From Typhlomys cinereus (Eukaryota; Chordata; Mammalia; Rodentia; Platacanthomyidae), in the NCBI GenBank assembly GCA_023101885.1, contig JALPQD010000916.1, positions 236,001 through 300,000 on the forward strand: DNA of 64,000 bases, written 5' to 3'. Below the pieces are notes generated by a model, which saw only the letters and a list, made by a program, of their open reading frames with translations, made no database searches and was not told the origin of the DNA. The position numbers and the translations under genes are program-made. This document shows positions 23,363-35,310 of this stretch, piece after piece (the stretch's first letter is position 1; the number at the start of each line of letters is the position of its first letter).

Positions 23363-23611
23363 GGGGCTGGAGAGGTGGCTCAGGGGTTAAGCCTCTGCCT
23401 TGCAGGCGGAAGGTCCTGAGTTCGGATCCCAGATCCCACGTATAGCACGGGGGCGGCTTGCGTTTCTGGTCCTGGTGGGGCGGAGCCTGTGAATCCCGGG
23501 GCGAAGGAAGTGGAGGCGTCCATGGTGGTTCCTGATTCGTCCGTGGTTCTACACATACACAGACACACACGCATACGCACACACGCACAATCGAATAAAA
23601 AAATTTAAAAA
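23363..23611 (+). mobile_element. Intact tRNA-headed SINE with 17-bp target duplication
   Basis: Head GGGGCTGGAGAGGTGGCTCA followed by GGGGTTAAGCCTCTGCCTTG carries a Pol III A-box (TGGCTCAGGGG) and a B-box-like GAGTTCGGATCCC. A unique 3' half (GGGGCGGAGCCTGTGAATCC; GGAGGCGTCCATGGTGG) leads to a CA-rich stretch and a short A/T-rich tail. The perfect duplication AAGAATCACCTATTCTG lies at 23346-23362 and 23612-23628. The head is related to rodent ID/B2-class SINEs; the 3' half differs from the common mouse and rat families. Confidence 0.9.
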
Positions 23612-23629
23612 AAGAATCACCTATTCTGA

Positions 23630-23735
23630 TTTTCATATTTTATGAAGTAGATAGCAGAACTCGGGAAATTAACATTATTTAGCCAAGATCACAGAGTTGC
23701 TTGATTGCCCACCCCAGAGTCACACCTGGCATTGC
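23630..23735 (-). mobile_element. MIR fossil, reverse orientation
   Basis: ATTTTATGAAGTAGATAGC, GGAAATTAACATTATTTAGC and CCAAGATCACAGAGTTGC follow the antisense of the MIR core (tRNA-derived ancient mammalian SINE). Heavily diverged. Confidence 0.55.
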
Positions 23736-26384
23736 CACTGCCCATGTGTTTTAGGGCAGACATGGTGTCATGATGCTTAGAGCTGGAGTAAGGGGGGTGG
23801 CAGAGAAAAGAGAATTTCAATTCAACATTGACTGCTACCAAAGACAGGAAAGTAATGTCTCCTCTCTCAGGATGCATCGTATTCTTGTCTGGGCACAAGA
23901 AGGCAACGAGCAGCGAAACAGCTTTACTGTTATATAAAGAGTCAGAAACAGACAGCTCTTAGTTGCGTGGACCACCTTGCAGTCCTGGCCTGAGTGTCTC
24001 CAGCCCACTGTGGTGTGAACCCCTGGGGACCCCTGGACTGTGTGTCTCTGGCACACGGCCCGTGTCTCAAGTGAAGAGCACTCTGAGTCCCCGGGGGCCA
24101 CCATGGCAACAGGGCACAAGGCAGACCCCCCAGAGGGAGGAAGGTCCAGAAACGAAGGTGTGGCTTGGGAATCCTCGACTCGAGATCATATGGTCACATC
24201 TTCATTCAAAAATGGGGAAGTTGAGGCACAAAAAGCGTTTATCTCATGTCTAGGGAGCGCAGGGCTGCTGTGGTGCCGACACTCCTGCGCTCAGGGCTCT
24301 TTCCTGAGCGTCCTGGCACGGAGGGTGCATGCCCTGAGTGTACTCGCAATGCCAGGACCTGGGCCCTGGGGAAGGTGAGCTGGACGCTGGGGCACTTAAG
24401 ATGCCAGAGCCCGGGGCCGGGAAAGGGGGAGCCCGATGGCGGTGCACTTGCAATGTGCTTCTTTTCTGTGATCCTCTTCTCTTTGTGTTGCAAACACCCT
24501 GCTACAGCCAGCAGCTTGGCGTTTGGCAAGTTTGATTACAGCAGGGAGAAAGTGCTGAGCTTCCATTATGCAAATGAAATTAAAGGCCACCCAGAGAGGA
24601 GGAGCCCTCCAGGAGAGCTGCGTGGACTGCTGCAAATTCGCCCAAATGACAACTATTTAAAAATAAATAAATAAACAGATAAACTAGCTGCGACTTGCTT
24701 TGTTCTCCCCTAGGAGCCACACAGTGGCTATCCTAGATTTCATACCCTGGTCAGAAGGGCGCACTGACTACGCAATGTAAGAAAGCAGGATTAGGTTATG
24801 GTGGCAAGTGTGGAGTTCGTTGCCTGCACTCGAGGTGATTCTGTGGTGGGCGTGACCTGGAGTTTAATGTGCTGGGTGGGTACAGGTGGAGAACTAAATC
24901 TTTTCCACAGTCCCCCCGGATGCTAGCCTAGCCACACTTCTCCAGGGGGTTCATGGTACCGTGAAATGTGCGCTGCGTTAGGACCACCTCATGTCTGTGA
25001 ACGCTGGGGGTTGCCAGCCTCTCTGTGCCAGCCCCAGGTGTGGGGGCGATGGGGAGAGAGAATATCACTACTGGGGTGTGCTTTGCATCTGCAGCGGGCT
25101 CCAACGCCCCTGTGCCTGAGAGCAGGTGGCATGTCGGCGAGCTGCAGGAGGCGGGGCCTCGCCGGCACCAGTGGAGACGGTGGGCGGCGCTGGAGGTTTG
25201 CAGCCACACCTGCTTCTGCCTTGGAGATGCTTCTGTGGCAATGCCTTCTCCGCCATGACGTGCTGCTCCTCACACTGCCTATCGAGGTACCTCCTTCCTG
25301 CCTCCAGTGGCTTCCGGTAAACTACTGGGTTCCAGAAACGGCATGAGGACATCATGGTTCTCTGCTGTCAGCGGCACAGAGCCGCAGGCTTACAGAAAAT
25401 GGTGTTGGTTTGGCTCGTGGCTCTGGTCCGAGGTTTGTGGCTCTGGTCCCAGGTTGGGGTCATATCTAGCGATGGATTTGAGGTGAGTCACAGAACCCCA
25501 TAGTGAGATGCAGGGAACTGAAAGACAAATCACGTTGGCTTTTGCTGCAGATCACCCTCCTGAAAATGCACCAATCCCTCCATTCCCTGACAGAAGGGCT
25601 GCTGCTGTATGGGTAGTGTCCAGCGACCGTCTAACTGCCCGTCCTGCCTGGTAAGGAGGTAAGGAGTGTAAGACACTCCTCCCTCAGTGTCTTACAGTAA
25701 CAAGCAAATGTCAATGCAAATTTCAGAAGGAAGAAGTTGTGCGGAAACCACACAGATGAGAGACCTTTCGTCCAGAGCTGTGCAAGTGAGACTGGCTCAG
25801 ACCTACATGGTCCACTTTCCTGTACATTCTAAACTTCAATCCAGTTAGGACCCGTTAGGATCTGGGATGATGGCTTGTGGGTTCCCCACACCTGCTCTTC
25901 CTACAAGTGAGGGGTGCCACTTTTCATCATGGAGACTGGCTTCCTCCTTGGAAACTCGGGGCTGGTAGCCCGGCACCCGGTGAGGACCACCGGCAGCGGA
26001 CGTTGCCCCGTCTCCTGGTTCCCACACAGCTGCCCATCCCCAGAGGCCCCAGCTTGCCTCAGGGCAGGCTGGGTAGAGGAGCTGGAGGGGTTGCTGTTGG
26101 GTCCCAGCTTTGGAGTAAAGCTGTCTCGGGTCACCCCAGCTTCCTCCTTCGGGAGCGCAGGAGCTGGGAGGAGAACGAGGCTGCAGGGACACAGTGAGGA
26201 GCAGGGCAGGCGTAATTGCTGGGCAGGGAGCACAGGAGCTGGATTCAGTAGGCAACAAATTTGCTTGGAGTTTTTCTCATTGTGTCTCAGTGGGGATGAA
26301 ATGTGGTCACTTGCCAGAGATGAAACAATAGCAGAAGGGCAAAGTCTTCAGGGTTGTCACTAAACTCAGAGATCTGATATGCAG
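23736..26384. other. Non-coding sequence with an octamer-bearing island
   Basis: No gene recognised. At 24568-24575 an ATGCAAAT octamer lies in CCATTATGCAAATGAAATTA within a repeat-poor patch (24520-24660), a possible POU/homeodomain element. The remaining sequence holds short open frames on both strands, none convincing. Confidence 0.35.
24023..24080. repeat. 58-bp segment duplicated at 22785-22842
   Basis: Direct copy with 57 of 58 bases identical. Flanks unrelated. Confidence 0.85.
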
Positions 26385-26792
26385 TGTTGTCGTTGTAGTC
26401 AGGTGTCAACTTGACAGCTGAGGGTTTGAGCTCTGGGCACATTTGTAGAGAATTAGTGGTTGAATTAAGCCCAGAGCAAACCCGCAAGATATTGTCTAGC
26501 TGATGGGGAAGGGCTGGTGGGTGGGACTAGATCTTGAACAGATGAATCAAATACTGAGAGCTGATTGAGGAAGTTGGCATCCTCATGTACACTTGGCCAG
26601 ACATGCTGGTCTGGCAAGTAAGGATTGTCCCCCAGCCATTATGTGGAGATGGTGTGGCCAGTTCCTTCGGCCCTGGTGTTGGTGCGTGCTCGCGCGTCAC
26701 GCTGGTCAGACTATAACAGGACTGTCATAAGAAAATAAACCCTTGTTCCTTTGATGGTCATTTATCAGCAACCATGCAGGCAAACTGCAACA
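26385..26792 (+). mobile_element. Solo LTR, family copy C
   Basis: 408 bp, beginning TGTTGTCGTTGTAGTCAGG and ending GGCAAACTGCAACA, flanked by the exact 5-bp duplication TGCAG (26380-26384 and 26793-26797). An AATAAA-like signal (GAAAATAAACCC) lies near the 3' end. More diverged than copy B. No internal retroviral sequence. Confidence 0.82.
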
Positions 26793-27209
26793 TGCAGCCC
26801 ATGCAACAGACACGAGGCCTCCAGCTCCAGCTGTGGCTGCCTCGGGGGTAGAACTCACTGCATCTGCAGTGGAAAGTGAACAGCTTCCCGGGGACACTCG
26901 GGAGATGCTAAGCCAGTGGCTTCAAGACAGGCAGCCAGCGCCCAGTCTTTGGGCAGAGAAGGGCATGCAGGGGTGCCCATGATATGGGGATGAGGCTAGG
27001 AAGGAAGAGACCCTTCCTTTGTCACCCCATGAAGCCAGGATGGAAGCCTCATTCCATTGTTGATCAGGACTAAGGGACATTAGCCCGAGGCTGCAGCTAC
27101 AGCTGGTGGTGGAGGGTTTGTTCAGCGTGTGCAGAGGCCTGTGGTGTCGGGGTGCAGCTCCCTCACTACACTACTCATGCCCTGTGCCAGGCTCTCCAGA
27201 TAACCTGGT
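26793..27209. other. Non-coding sequence, nothing recognised
   Basis: Unique stretch between the LTR and a 30-bp minisatellite. Confidence 0.4.
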
Positions 27210-28330
27210 GTGCGTCAGTGTCCATGTGCAGTGATGTCGTGTGCATCAGTGCTGCGTGCAATGATGTCATGTGCATCAGTGGTGTGTGCAGTGATGTCAT
27301 GTGCATCAGTGGTGTGTGCAGTGATGTCATGTGCATCAGTGTTGCGTGCAGTGATGTCATGTGCAGCTGTGTTGCGTGCAGTGATGTCGTGTGCAGCTGT
27401 GTTGCGTGCAGTGATGTCGTGTGCATCAGTTGTTGCGTGCAGTGATGTCGTGAGCGTCAGTGCTGCGTGCAGTGATGTGTGTGTCAGTGTTGCATGCAGT
27501 GATGGCGTGTGCATCAGTGTTGCGTGCAGTGATGTCATGTGCAGCTGTGTTGCGTGCAGTGATGTCATGTGCAGCTGTGTTGCGTGCAGTGATGTCCTGT
27601 GCAGCTGTGTTGCGTGCAGTGATGTCCTGTGCAGCTGTGTTGCGTGCAGTGATGTCATGTGCAGCTGTGTTGCGTGCAGTGATGGTGTTTGCAGCTGTGT
27701 TGCGTGCAGTGATGGTGTGTGCATCAGTGTGTCCCATGCGGCTCTGCTGTGTGCAGCAGCAATGTCATGTATACGGGCGGCTTGAGGTGTGCATCAGTGT
27801 TGCATGCAGTGATGGCGTGTGCAGCTGTGTTGCGTGCAGTGATGGCGTGTGCATCAGTGTTGCGTGCAGTGATGGCGTGTGCAGCTGTGTTGCGTGCAGT
27901 GATGGCGTGTGCATCAGTGTTGCGTGCAGTGATGTCGTGTGCATCAGTGCTGCGTGCAGTGATGTCGTGTGCATCAGTGTTGCGTGCAGTGATGTCGTGT
28001 GCAGCTGTGTTGCGTGCAGTGATGGCGTGTGCAGCTGTGTTGCATGCAGCAGCACTGTGCAATGGTGTCATGTATAGCTGTGTCCCATGTGGCTCTGCTG
28101 TGTGCCGCAGCAATGTCATGTATCCGGGCGGCTTGCGGTGTGCAGCTGTGTTGTGTGCAGATGTGCCATGTACAGCGGCAGTGTGTGCAGCGGCATCACA
28201 TGCAGCTGTGTTGTGTGCAGCAGCATCATGTACAGCTGTGCAGTATGTAGCTGTGGCACGTGCAGCAGCAGCGTCATGTGCAGTAGCACCGTGTGCAGCA
28301 TACCTGCATCGTGCGCAGTGCGCAGCAGCT
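27210..28330. repeat. Minisatellite, 30 bp unit with higher-order structure
   Basis: Unit TGCAGTGATGTCATGTGCAG+CTGTGTTGCG, 30 bp, roughly 26 good copies to about 28060, then a decayed tail. Two unit types differ at GCATCAG versus GCAGCTG and alternate strictly at about 27785-27960, giving a 60-bp higher-order repeat. A 64-bp non-unit insert (TGTCCCATGCGGCTCTGCTG...) at 27730-27793 recurs at 28081-28144 with four mismatches, so a block of about 351 bp was duplicated. Confidence 0.96.
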
Positions 28331-30225
28331 GTAACGGTGGCCACCAGAACTAGCCCCTGTGACAAGCAGGTTGCTTCTGCTGTCAGCACACCAGCTCTGC
28401 CAGTGTGGGGTGCACAAAGGAGACGAGACTCGTGAGGTGTGTGAGGTGCTGTGGGCAGGAGATACCTGGGGCGGGGAGTCACGATCAGCATCTGAAAGAT
28501 CCACATTGCTGCGGGTGCTGGAGGGAAGTCACGAGCAGGAAGGCGTAGGACACTGCCGAGGAGGATCATCCCTATGCACTAAAACCTTCTGTGGCCATGT
28601 CGACCTCCCCGTGAGTGCTGCGTCCCGCTCCTGCTCCTGCCCACGCTTCTCTCCTGAGTCGTGTTGGCTTCTCCCCGAGGGTCTTGGACTGTGCAGGACT
28701 TTCTAAAGCACCTGGGGCAGCCCGAGCCTCGTCTGATGCTGAGAGGAAATGCCAAGGTCAGATGCACAGAGCGTGCATGTGCTGTTCAGATGAGGAAAGA
28801 AAGCCGGTTGTAGAAAATAGAAATCCAAGGGTAAAAGGCACATGCTAGCCCCAAACCCTGGCGAGAAGCAGGTCCTGAACTCAGAACAGTGGTGTATGAC
28901 AGCCCAGGAGCCTGTGGGATGCAGGGGGCTGGAGAGTCGCCCCAGTGGGCAGGGGAGCTGGGGCTCTGCCACGGTGGGCAGGGGTGCCAGGGTTTCTGCA
29001 GGCGGGTATGCAGTTCCCAAGAACTTCACACTGGGGGTGAGACCACGCCTGCAGAGCCTCGGCCGCTGTGCTGCCTGGGCCCTGGGCGATGGGCTGATCC
29101 CGTGTCTAGGATAGCTGCTCTTCTGTCTGATGTGTTCCTAGGAGGAGGGGTGGAAAACGGAAGGGAGGTGAGAGAAGGGAAGACGGCGAAGAGCAGAGAG
29201 AGGAAGAGCAACGGAATGGAAGGAAGTGGGCAGACGAGGGTCGCGAGGGCCGAGGGCACACGGCTGTGTGGTGTGAGCGCTGCTGGAAGCAGACAGGCTC
29301 TGCTGGGGCACGTGGAGTGTTCCACGATCCACGAGACAGACCGCAGATTTCTGCTGTGGTGCAGCGTCTCATCTCTCACTGTCTGTCGATCAACTTTTCA
29401 GCCTTTCGAATAGTTTGTAGATGAGAACATAATCACAAAGGCCGAAACAAGGGATGCCCCACCTCTCCGCTACTAGTGGCTTCCTGCTCGTGCCAGCCAC
29501 AATTAGCAGCTGCTCGGTGGCACTTCAGGGTGTCAGAATCAGGTTACAGCATGAAGGCTCAAGGGCCTGCTAAGTGCTGCTATTTCTTAAAAGTCTTTGC
29601 GGGTTGCCCATGTACCGTAAATGTTTCAATTAAGGAGCTACCTGCCTCGCCTGCCTGGGCCAGACTTGCACATCAGTGAAGCAAAGCAATATTACAAGAA
29701 GGAAAATTGGGATATAAAGCATTAAAATGAAATTTCCATGGAAAGGAAAGAGGGGCATAGGGTGTGTGCATTAGCCACTTAAGCTGCATAGCTACGTGAC
29801 GCGGGCAGCTGTGCGCACGCGCATCTCCAGTGGACTGCCACTAGGCTGGGGTGGGTTGTGTCTACACGAGCTGCCCGCCAGTGAGCTTAAAGTGTCATCT
29901 TCCACACCGTTAGCTCTTGACCACCTGACCAACAACGGACCTCACTGCACATTTAATCAGACATACGGATGGGTTCTGTGTGATGTTTGAAATATACGTG
30001 GTGCACAGGAATCTAACAGGGCCCTTAGAATTTCTGTCTGCAATTGACAGAAATATCGGCAATGCCATAATGACTCGACACACTTCTTTTAAAACAGCAT
30101 ACAGTGTGCGGTGGTCAAGTCAGGATGGATGATGCTCCATCCCCTGCCTCCTCTGTCTTGCGAGCCCACCTCCAGCCTCCCCTCTGTGTGTGAAGCTTGA
30201 AGCTTTTCTCCTCTAGTTGCTCAAT
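28331..30225. other. Non-coding sequence, nothing recognised
   Basis: Mixed sequence with a purine-rich patch (about 29135-29230). Open frames on both strands are short and overlapping; no domain recognised. Confidence 0.4.
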
Positions 30226-30575
30226 ATCACAGGCATGTGCTCATTACACAGAATAGAATTATGGTATATCACAGGTGTGTGCTGTGTGACACAGAATTCA
30301 TAAGATCCTATCACAAGCATGTGCTGTGTGACATAGAATTCATAAGGTCATATCACAAGAATGTGCTGTGTGACATAGAATTCATAAGGTCATATCACAG
30401 ATGTGTGCTGCATAACACAGAATTTATATCACAGAATAGAATTATGGTATATCACAGCTGTGTGCTGTGTAACAGAATTCATAAGGTCATATCACAGGCA
30501 TGTGCTGCGTGACATAGAATTTATCATGCTTATCACAGGCGTGTGCTATGTAATGCTAGACTTCATATCATAGCG
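30226..30575. repeat. Minisatellite, about 42 bp unit, about 8 copies
   Basis: Unit contains CATATCACAGGCATGTGCTG, TGTGACATAGAATTCATAAG and GT. Some units are shortened or carry an extra ACACAGAATAGAATTATGG piece. AT-rich, unlike most arrays in the window. Confidence 0.93.
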
Positions 30576-32162
30576 AGTGCGTGTGCTGTGGACCCTAGAC
30601 TCTGCTGCCTGGAATCATGTGTTGAACCCGCAGAGCATGTCCCATCGCTCTTCCCAGCCTCTGGAAGTCACTGCTGGGAGGGCAGAAGGGGTCTGTAAGT
30701 ACCCCGGATTGAGAGCGAGCACATTAGTTTTCTTTCTGCCTCTGGCATATTTCCCATTACGTCCTTGCGCTCTGCCTACTCTGCCCTGGGTCACAGGGAG
30801 TCACCCTGTCATGTCTAAATGACACCCCATGTCCATAATTTTCTGTCTGCGTTCTCTGATGGGCCTCTAAGTCTCCTCACGTGTTGGCTGCAGTGACCAG
30901 TGCAGACACTCCCGGGAATGTGGCGGCGGCGGTGACCCCCCGAGACCGCGGAAGAGGGCCAGCTGGGGCCTGAGCTAGCGCAGCCTCCTGTTTCCACAGT
31001 GCTGCTGTGACTTAGAGTCCTGCACAGCACGGCCTCTCCCGGGACGGCGGTGCGCAGCAGGTGAGGGGCGTAGACGTCTGTGTGCTGCTCCGATCGCTAG
31101 CGAAGCTCAAGGCTGTTCATTCACCCCTGCAGAAGTGATTTTTCTTCTTAAGAGAAGCACTTGTTCATAAAATTTCCCATTGATAATTGTGTTGTTCTTG
31201 ATTGTACTGTGCTCTGTATTCGAGACGGAGTCTCAGCATGTAGCCCAGGCTAGCTCTCCTGTGCTCCCCTGGGGTTCTGGGGTTTGGAAGCAGGAGGCTG
31301 AAGGTGGTCACGATGCTCCTGAATGCTGAGCTAATTCCTTGTGCGGTGGGGAGAGGGGTCAGGGAGGGGGAGCTTCACATTCCTGTCTTTCTGGTTGTTT
31401 TTCTGGCTGGCAGAAGCTTCGGGGTTCACTATAACCCATCTCTCTGTTGTACCTTTCATGGCCTCTGCTTAAGTGGCCTCTGCTTTGGTTTCTCAGAACT
31501 GCCACCTGGGCCAACGCCCAGTTCTTCCAGCAAGGTCAGAGTCTCGGCTCTTGGGCCTGGGTATTTATCCGTTTCACCCGGAGTCAGGCACGCCACAGGG
31601 CAGCCGCGAAGTTTCTCAGCTCCTGTGTTGAAAGCGGCTGCGGCGTGTGATGTTGACACGATGTAAGAACCAGTTGCTTGCGGCCACTGCTCCTTTGCCC
31701 GTGTGTGTTTGCTTTCATGCCCTGCTGTTCGCATCTCTGCAGACCTGGTGCCTCCTGAGGCCAAGAACCAATTAGGAAGAAACGATGAAACTAATGACGC
31801 AACACGCGGGACGTGACTGTGCGCGGGATGCACCGCTGAGGTTAGAGTCACGTGCGAGGCGACGGGCAATGGCTTTAGGAACAGAAGTATTTCTGGGTCC
31901 CTGGGTGCTCTTGGTCACGGGCAGCATGTGTTCCTGCAGCTCCGCCGCACAATATGGTGTTAGTTTGAAATGTGGACCAAGCATCCATGGGCATTGTGAG
32001 AGTTAAAAAGTTAAAATCATAGTGTTTTCCCTGAAAGGGTCTGTGATGTATTCAAGGTGACAAAAGCACGTATTTGGATATTTAAATTGCTGATGAAACA
32101 TTTCTGCTTAATGCGTTCTGCCCACCTACATGACAGCAAAGTGTCTGCATGCAGCTTGTGAA

Positions 32163-32165
<3 letters not shown>
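30576..32165. other. Non-coding sequence with one possible B1 remnant
   Basis: GC-rich with CpG-containing stretches (about 30895-31080) but no promoter-associated gene that I can support. Confidence 0.35.
31204..31300 (-). mobile_element. Probable B1 remnant, reverse orientation
   Basis: GAGACGGAGTCTCAGCATGT followed by AGCCCAGGCTAGCTCTCC and GGTTTGGAAGCAGGAGG resembles reverse-complement B1, heavily decayed. Confidence 0.45.

Positions 32166-32202
<37 letters not shown>
32166..32202. repeat. (GT)n microsatellite
   Basis: About 18 uninterrupted GT dinucleotides. A long pure run suggests it is polymorphic. Confidence 0.97.
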
Positions 32203-32205
<3 letters not shown>

Positions 32206-33044
32206 TAAAGGAAACTTACAGAAAGACTGTTCTAATGAAGAGTTGTCGCACAGTAGCTCTTGTCCCTGGTGATCCGGCGGCTCGAGGCTGTGATTTTCAT
32301 CTCTGTAATGACAGCAAGTCCACGGGGATGCGCACACTGCCGCGTGGTCGCCGTGTGGTGTGGTAGCTCTTCCTGACCAAGAAGAAACCCAGGAAGCTCG
32401 GGAGAGTGAGGAAGGGTCTTCAGCAAGACGCCAGCGAGACCAGCTCGCCGAGCCATTGCTGTTGTCAGAGCCAGCGCCAGGCCAGAGTGAAAACACATCT
32501 ACCGAGGTGTGGAGACCAAGAGGAGGCTGGGGAGCAGAGACCGGAGATAAAGAAAGGGGAGCAGAGACGGCCCCGATCCACATGGTGGTTTCTGAGGAGA
32601 GCCTCACGGTTCAGAACGTCAGCGAAGACCATGTTCCCGGCAAGCCCAGCCAGAGCCTGTGGAAGGGAGCCCCGAAGGACTAAACACCGCTGCAGACAAA
32701 GCTTTCGATTGGCCAGACCCTTGTGAGCCCCAAATGGAGTCACCTAACAGCCGTCATCCATCACGTTCATCTGTGACAGCTGCACGACAGAACGCTACTC
32801 AGCAAGGAAGAGGAACAAGCAATGAAAACTCGCCCCTCAATGAATCTCATAACTTTCTGCTACCAGAGAAGCCGGCAGATCAATCCAGGCCACCTGCGGT
32901 TTTTATACAAACCCTGGGAAGACCAAAGAAAAGGTCAGAATGTGTATGTCAAGGCTCATCGCCTCAAGAAATTAAAATTGATTAACTCTTGCAAGGTTTA
33001 AGGTGATGCGGGGAAACAACAGAAAGCATCATTGGAAAGTGGAC
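32203..33044. other. Non-coding sequence, possible old L1 3' end
   Basis: Segment 32755-32935 (GCTACTCAGCAAGGAAGAGG; CAATGAATCTCATAACTTT) resembles the 3' untranslated region of old L1 elements in plus orientation. The frame 32360-32683 is open for 107 codons, but I recognise no product. Confidence 0.35.
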
Positions 33045-34110
33045 AAAAATTAAGAAAAACACCAAGTATTTATTAGGCACAGTTTTATGCTGTAAAATTA
33101 ACAGGTAAAATGCCCAACTCCCATGAAAAATACGAAGGTGGAGAATGAAATACGCAATGTAAGCAGCCTCGTGTCCATTAAAGCCGTCGAATTCACAAGG
33201 ACAGTCTCTCAGAGGAGCCCAGCGAGGAATCGCACCAACTCCTCAGGTCAGGCAGAGCGGAGGACACGCCCGCTCCTCTGGGGGACAGGGGGACTTGATA
33301 GCAAAACCTGACAGAGACTTTAGCAAGAAAGAGATGGATCAACTCACCTCAGGAGCACAGAAGTAATAATTTTCAACTATTGGCAGACATTATCCCAAAG
33401 AGAGTAAACAGACAACCCTTCACCAAGCTGAGTTTATAAGTCAACCGGGTAACCATCACAAGACTCACAGTACTAATAGAAAAGAAAATTGTTTCTCAGT
33501 CAACACAGGAAAAAGAAAGTGGCTGGCAGCCCTGTTTACCATCCACTTATGATAACAACTTTCAACAAACTAGGAAGGAAAGAACTTCCTCAGTCTGTTC
33601 AACTTATCTTGGAAATGCATATATCTAATCTCATTCTTAATGGTAAAATATTAAATGTTTTCACTTTACAATCATAGACAACACAAGAATATATCATCCA
33701 CAATAGCCCAAGAAAGTCACAGATTAAAGAATAAATCAACAATCTGCACAGAAATATATAAATAAATCTGCACTGCAAACTCAAAGCATTGCTGAGAAGA
33801 ATTTAAAGACAAATAAATTGAAAGATAGACTATTTGAAAGACTCAATTTTGTGGTCTGTTCTCCCCATGTTTGTTTAAGATTTAATACAGTCTGAATAAA
33901 AGACAGCAGGCCGTTTTGAAGAAATTGACAAACCATTTCTATAATTTATATGGAAAGTTCAAGTTATCTAGAAGAACGCAAACCTACAAACAACAAAACC
34001 AAATGTGAAACTCAACTTCCTGCCGTGACATTCCAAAATGAGCGATGTGGGGCAGAGGGTGGGACAGAAAGGTCTCTTCAGAACAGACACACACCCACCC
34101 CCAGACTCCG
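33045..34110 (+). mobile_element. Degraded L1 ORF2 (reverse transcriptase region)
   Basis: In order along the plus strand are words of L1 ORF2: GTCCATTAAAGCCGTCGAAT (33174), GCAAAACCTGACAGAGAC (33301), CTTAATGGTAAAATATTAA (33637), CACAGAAATATATAAATAAA (33748) and AATTTATATGGAAAGTTC (33943). They span from the reverse-transcriptase domain toward its C-terminal side. Stops and gaps break every frame, so it is inactive. Orientation is plus. Confidence 0.75.
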
Positions 34111-34204
34111 GATGGTTGCTTGACTCGGTGAGCAACAGACCGTTTAGTCTAGGTTGATATTATGTATGTTTATACATGTGCATATTGACTGCATGCATAC
34201 ATAC

Positions 34205-34841
34205 TGTCTTAGGGTTCTCTGAAGAAACAGAATCTATAGAATGTAATATATAAAAATAAGTTTATTAAAATAACTCACAATAAAAATCGCGTCCTTCAAG
34301 ATAGCTGCCTGCAGCCACCTCGTTCTTGAACGGAATATTCTATAAAGCCAAAAGATCCCGAGATCTCAAACCTTTACTTCTCTAGAGGGTTAAAGATGCT
34401 GGGTTCTGACGTCAGTGAAGAACAGCTGGGCTCCGATGTCACAGATGAACAGCAAACAGCAGCAAGGCCCAGAGACCAGGCTCCAAAGGCCGCGGGAACA
34501 GCAACAACACAACGGAAAAGGTGAAGCTCCAAGTCAGCCAAGGACGGAGGCAGCAGCAGCAGAACAAAGAAGCCACACGCTCTAAAAGCGAACAACGCAC
34601 GCAGAGTGGACGCCACAGCAAGTCAACACAGGATAAGGGAAGAGCAAGTCCCTCCTCCTTGCACCTCCTATTATCTGGTCCACCACTGCAAAGTACCTCC
34701 CACTATGGGCTGGGTTCTGCACAGCAATCACTCAAGCACCTGGAGACTTGTTCAGGAGCCATTCCAGCCATTAATCTTCCACAGCTGTGCCCCAAACAGT
34801 CTGCAGCTGTCAAGTTGACACCAAAATGCAACCATAATACA
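34205..34841 (-). mobile_element. LTR-like interspersed repeat, reverse orientation
   Basis: Begins TGTCTTAGGGTTCTCTGAAG with AAGTTTATTAAAATAACTC nearby (antisense polyadenylation region) and ends near GTCAAGTTGACACCAAAATG. This matches the layout of a common rodent repeat that starts TGTCTTAGGGTT. The target duplication is unclear. Family not named. Confidence 0.55.
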
Positions 34842-35310
34842 TGTACATATGTATTATATACCTGTGTCAATGTATATATTGTATAACTGTATCATACATG
34901 TTTACTATAAGTAACTATTGTGTGTATGTGTATTATGTGTGTGCATTCATGCATGCATCACATATCTGTGCTACATGTATGTGTATGCATGTAGCTATAT
35001 CTTGTGTATATGTAGTATACAAGCATGCATGTATATACACATTATATGTGTATACATATGCAATCATGTATTCCATTTGTATGTGTATATATTATGCCTG
35101 TACATGCATATATATGCGTACATATATTGTATGGATATGTATGCATACATTTTATATATGTGCATATATTGTATGTATACACGCATGTATGTATTGAATA
35201 TATGCATATGTATATGTATTATATACATATGTGCATGTGTATATTTATGTATTGTGCACATATGTATGCACGTTGATATATATGTACACATGCATGTACA
35301 CGTGCATCTT
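34842..35310. repeat. AT-rich cryptic TATG/TGTA repeat
   Basis: Dense TATGTGTATAC and CATGCATG words over more than 400 bp without a fixed unit. It begins at the right end of the preceding LTR-like repeat and probably grew there. Many alternating purine/pyrimidine steps. Confidence 0.85.

Noticed and set aside
23363..23450. tRNA gene
   Set aside because: The tRNA-like head carries A and B boxes but belongs to a SINE with a target duplication and does not fold as an intact tRNA by eye.
27210..28569. Frames such as CSDVMCSCVA repeats and the opposite-strand HAITARNTAA repeats
   Set aside because: A 30-bp unit keeps all frames in phase; not a repeat protein gene.
32360..32683. 107-codon plus-strand frame with acidic, charged composition
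   Set aside because: No recognisable domain, no splice or promoter evidence, and old L1-like sequence follows close by.
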